Assembly: GCA_018223185.1 (NCBI GenBank)
Contig: JAAEYW010000032.1
Location: forward strand, 1-46,118
Direction of reading: 5' to 3'
Source: Oceanospirillales bacterium
Lineage (GTDB): Bacteria; Pseudomonadota; Gammaproteobacteria; Pseudomonadales; Balneatricaceae
Length of the DNA stretch: 46,118 bases
Shown here piece after piece: positions 43,478-46,118 of this stretch. Every line of letters begins with the position of its first letter. Positions within the stretch are counted from its first letter, which is position 1. The position numbers and the translations under genes are program-made. Below the pieces are notes generated by a model that saw nothing but the letters and a program-made list of their open reading frames with translations, ran no database searches and had not been told where the DNA came from.

Positions 43478-44998
43478 ATGATTTACGCACAGCCAGGAAC
43501 CGAAGGTTCAGTTGTTTCATTTAAAGAACGTTACGCAAACTTTATCGGTGGTGAGTGGGTTGCGCCCGTTAAAGGCCAGTATTTCCAGAATAGCACGCCG
43601 GTAACGGGTGAGGTATTTTGTGAGATCCCTCGTTCGACTGAAGAAGATATTAATCTGGCGCTGGACGCTGCTCATGCAGCTAAAGATGCCTGGGGCCGCA
43701 CCTCTGTTACAGAGCGCTCCAACATTTTGCTTAAAATAGCAGATCGTATTGAACAGAATCTCGAGATGCTTGCCGTTGCCGAAACCTGGGATAACGGTAA
43801 AGCTGTTCGTGAAACTCTGGCAGCTGACGTGCCACTTTGTGTTGATCACTTCCGTTACTATGCCGGTTGTATCCGTGCTCAGGAAGGGACAATGGGCGAG
43901 ATCGATCAGAACACCGTTTCTTACCAGTTCCATGAGCCGCTGGGTGTGGTTGGTCAGATTATCCCGTGGAACTTCCCGTTGCTGATGGCTGCCTGGAAAC
44001 TAGCACCTGCACTGGTAACCGGTAACTGTGTTGTACTGAAGCCTGCTGAGCAGACTCCGGCTTCAATCCTGAAACTGATGGAAGTGATTGGTGATCTGCT
44101 GCCGCCGGGCGTACTAAACGTCGTAAACGGCTTCGGTAAAGAGGCTGGCGAAGCTCTGGCAACCAGTAAGCGTATCGCGAAAATTGCATTTACCGGTTCT
44201 ACTCCGGTGGGCTCTCACATTCTTAAATGTGCAGCCGAAAACATCATTCCATCTACTGTTGAACTGGGTGGTAAGTCTCCGAACATCTATTTTGAAGATG
44301 TAATGGATCAGGAAGAAGCGTTTGTCAGTAAAGCGGTTGAAGGTGCAGTTCTGGCATTCTTTAACCAGGGCGAAGTATGTACATGTCCATCACGTTTGCT
44401 GATTCAGGAAAGCATCTATGATGAGTTCATCGCTAAAGTGATTGAACGTGCTAAGCAGATTAAGCGTGGCAACCCGCTGGATACTGACACAATGGTTGGT
44501 GCTCAGGCGTCCCAGCAGCAGTTTGAAAAGATCCTTTCGTACATGGAAATCGGTAAGCAGGAAGGTGCTGAGTTCCTTATCGGTGGTGAATCCCATGTAA
44601 ATGATGGTGAATTCAGTAATGGTTACTATGTTCAGCCAACGCTGATGAAGGGCCATAACAAAATGCGCGTATTCCAGGAAGAGATCTTTGGGCCTGTGGT
44701 TGCTGTAACCACGTTCAAAGATGAAGCTGAAGCGCTGGAAATTGCTAACGATACCGAGTTCGGTCTGGGTGCCGGTGTCTGGACCCGCGATATGAACCGT
44801 TCTTATCGTATGGGACGTGGTATTGAGGCCGGACGTGTATGGACTAACTGCTACCATCTGTATCCGGCACATGCTGCTTTCGGTGGTTATAAGAAATCCG
44901 GTGTTGGTCGTGAGACTCACAAGATGATGCTGGATCATTATCAGCAGACTAAGAACATGTTGGTCAGCTACGATATTAATCCACTGGGCTTCTTCTAA
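43478..44998 (+). CDS. exaC: NAD-dependent aldehyde dehydrogenase, ExaC-like
   Basis: The preferred start is ATG 43478, with AGAGAGG upstream; an earlier in-frame GTG at 43445 adds 11 residues lacking family character. The 506-residue enzyme has the NAD-binding signature (GSTPVG), the active-site Glu in VELGGKSPN and catalytic Cys301 in [10 protein letters not shown], a form seen in ExaC and AldB-type acetaldehyde dehydrogenases. It would oxidise aldehydes made by the quinoprotein enzyme to acids in the cytoplasm. It carries the same upstream motif as the quinoprotein genes, about 7 kb from the dehydrogenase start. Confidence 0.9.
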   Translation: MIYAQPGTEGSVVSFKERYANFIGGEWVAPVKGQYFQNSTPVTGEVFCEIPRSTEEDINLALDAAHAAKDAWGRTSVTERSNILLKIADRIEQNLEMLAVAETWDNGKAVRETLAADVPLCVDHFRYYAGCIRAQEGTMGEIDQNTVSYQFHEPLGVVGQIIPWNFPLLMAAWKLAPALVTGNCVVLKPAEQTPASILKLMEVIGDLLPPGVLNVVNGFGKEAGEALATSKRIAKIAFTGSTPVGSHILKCAAENIIPSTVELGGKSPNIYFEDVMDQEEAFVSKAVEGAVLAFFNQGEVCTCPSRLLIQESIYDEFIAKVIERAKQIKRGNPLDTDTMVGAQASQQQFEKILSYMEIGKQEGAEFLIGGESHVNDGEFSNGYYVQPTLMKGHNKMRVFQEEIFGPVVAVTTFKDEAEALEIANDTEFGLGAGVWTRDMNRSYRMGRGIEAGRVWTNCYHLYPAHAAFGGYKKSGVGRETHKMMLDHYQQTKNMLVSYDINPLGFF

Positions 44999-45319
44999 TA
45001 AGCCGGTTTTTAAAACCTATAGTGTATTCCCAGGGGCAGCTCGTCTGCCCCGCTTCTCAGTCTCCAGTCGTCGTTTGGAGATTCGCACCGCAGCCCACTT
45101 GTCATAAGTGGAATGCACTCCGCATCCGGCTTTGTTGTTTATTCCGGATTATGTCGGTGTTTTTTGGCGGCCATTGGCCGCCCTTTTTCTCTGCTTTCTG
45201 TCATCCTGAGTAGTTCCTCGTCTGTTAAAACTGTACGCCTGCGTTCAGGTCAACTAAGCTAAGCTGAATGGACATATAATGTTTCACGGTTGCTTAGCGC
45301 TAGAGGATGCCGGGTCGCA
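44999..45319. other. 321-base region with a run of five hairpins
   Basis: Between the aldehyde dehydrogenase stop and the next gene lie, in order: GGGGCAG/CTGCCCC (45033-45051), TCTCCA/TGGAGA (45061-45081), CCACTT/AAGTGG (45095-45111), ATCCGG/CCGGAT (45124-45149) and GGCGGCC/GGCCGCC with a T-run (45166-45190). Only the last looks like a terminator. After 45190 come 130 bases with the promoter of the sensor gene but no recognisable boxes. Confidence 0.6.
45166..45190 (+). terminator. Intrinsic terminator after the hairpin run
   Basis: GGCGGCC-ATT-GGCCGCC forms a 7-bp all-GC stem, followed by CTTTTTCT. It closes the aldehyde dehydrogenase transcript or a small RNA made from this interval. Confidence 0.8.
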
Positions 45320-46099
45320 ATGGATTTCATGAGAAAAATACGCAACACAGGCCTGTACCCTCTCTGGTTTGTATCAGCAGTATTGGTATCTCTTCTGGCC
45401 GTTCTGTTTGGCTATCTGTTTATCGCCAGCCAGCAGTATTTCAACGGTAACCTGGAAAAACTTCATGACTCACTTCAGCTGAATATCAATCGTCGTTTAC
45501 AAAGTGAAGTGGCGGATGCAGCACAGTTTATTAATGCTCGTTACCATAACGCTGAGCAGGTTATTATGACCCGCTCTCAGAGTGAAGTGATGCAGGCAAT
45601 CGAGGTAATGAACAGCCTGTACCGGCAAAATCATGAAAAAGTGCCTGAAGTTGAATTAAAGACGATGCTGTTGGAGGCTTTGAGAGGGGTGCGTTTTTTT
45701 AGTGGCAGAGGGTATATTTTTGTCGCTGATCAGCAGGGTAAAAATCTGCTTTTGCCACTTCAGCCTGATCTTGAAAACCATATACTCACAGACCTTAAAG
45801 ATGATCACGGAGTCTATTTCGTGCGTCGTTTTCTGCAGGTTTCCCACTCAGAAGAGGGGCGTGGATATGTTCGTTATCGCTGGTATCCACCTGGCGATCG
45901 TTCAGAAATGCAGGATAAAATTGCGTTTATCGCACGATTTGAACCATATAACTGGTTAGTCGGGGCTGGTGATTATGTGTTTCAGATACAGGAAGACCTG
46001 CAGCAGGAGATGGTTGATCGTCTGCAGAGCATTCAGTTTGGTAACGATGGCTACATCTCGATTCTAGCAGCCCGTCGGACTAGCGTCCGACTGGCATAA
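45320..46099 (+). pseudogene. Double-Cache sensor gene, 3' interrupted at the right edge
   Basis: From ATG 45320 (GAGGA 12 bases upstream) the readable product has a membrane segment (about residues 11-33) and a periplasmic Cache_2-like unit (about 40-235: LLEALRGVRFFSGRGYIFVAD, IAFIARFEPYNWLVGAGDYVF). It is closely parallel to the first half of the cyclase at 26723. In the paralogue the next Cache unit opens FGHTGYFAL; here FGNDGYISI is followed abruptly by AARRTSVRLA and a stop. The rest of the sensor, and any output domain, is missing. The intact gene was probably a second cyclase or a receptor. Confidence 0.7.
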
Positions 46100-46118
46100 T
46101 TTAAGGTGAGACACTGAT
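46066..46118. mobile_element. Possible mobile-element end at the right edge
   Basis: Where similarity to the paralogous sensor ends, the sequence changes to a segment with a perfect hairpin, GTCGGAC-TAGC-GTCCGAC (46074-46091), followed by AT-rich DNA to the window end. A subterminal hairpin at a break in a gene suggests the edge of an inserted element, but I do not recognise its family and no transposase is visible. Confidence 0.35.

Overview
The window looks like a chromosomal stretch from a marine gammaproteobacterium, probably of the Oceanospirillales (Amphritea/Neptuniibacter/Neptunomonas-like). This is an inference from gene content: many c-di-GMP and chemotaxis proteins, EndA, RlmJ, a DUF2947 protein, and a Pseudomonas-like quinoprotein alcohol oxidation locus. 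No rRNA, tRNA or CRISPR is visible. Both edges break a gene at a point where foreign-looking sequence begins, as expected if insertion sequences lie at the edges.

Left part (1-12.9 kb): a broken SpoIIAA-like gene, an NlpC/P60 lipoprotein, a DUF2947 protein, secreted endonuclease I, an HD-GYP protein, a large Cache-HAMP-PAS-PAS-GGDEF-EAL protein, an ABC exporter half, and a tight group of FetB-like permease, EamA transporter, LysE-type exporter and nitronate monooxygenase, followed by SlyD with a strong terminator. Next (13.1-20 kb) come the MoxR-DUF58-TgpA operon, an unusual 13-bp tandem repeat array, a YgjP-like metallohydrolase and a methyl-accepting chemotaxis protein; a porin stands alone at 20.3-21.4 kb.

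The most coherent region (21.6-45 kb) is a PQQ-dependent alcohol oxidation island. Its regulators are a FIST protein (NosP-like), a translationally coupled hybrid kinase (NahK/ErcS'-like) and a convergent LuxR-type response regulator (ErbR/AgmR-like). Its effectors are a double-Cache diguanylate cyclase, a Ped-like ABC system with a YVTN beta-propeller and a periplasmic binding protein, a cupredoxin-fold protein lacking the copper cysteine, a Sel1 protein, cytochrome c-550 (PedF-like), a MoxJ/XoxJ-like binding protein, a stand-alone PqqD, a quinoprotein alcohol dehydrogenase with the Asp-Tyr-Asp signature of lanthanide enzymes, and, about 5 kb downstream, an ExaC-like aldehyde dehydrogenase. 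Alcohol would be oxidised in the periplasm, with electrons passing to cytochrome c-550, and the aldehyde then oxidised in the cytoplasm.

A palindromic motif (AGTAC-N4-GTACT and degenerate forms) recurs upstream of the diguanylate cyclase, the ABC/cupredoxin divergent pair, cytochrome c-550, the dehydrogenase and the aldehyde dehydrogenase. I propose it is the operator of this regulon, possibly for the LuxR-type regulator. Between the dehydrogenase and the aldehyde dehydrogenase lie housekeeping genes (rlmJ, divergent argP/argO, an Aer-like receptor) and a 5'-truncated cytochrome b561 remnant. After the aldehyde dehydrogenase come a run of five hairpins and a paralogue of the double-Cache sensor, cut at the right edge.
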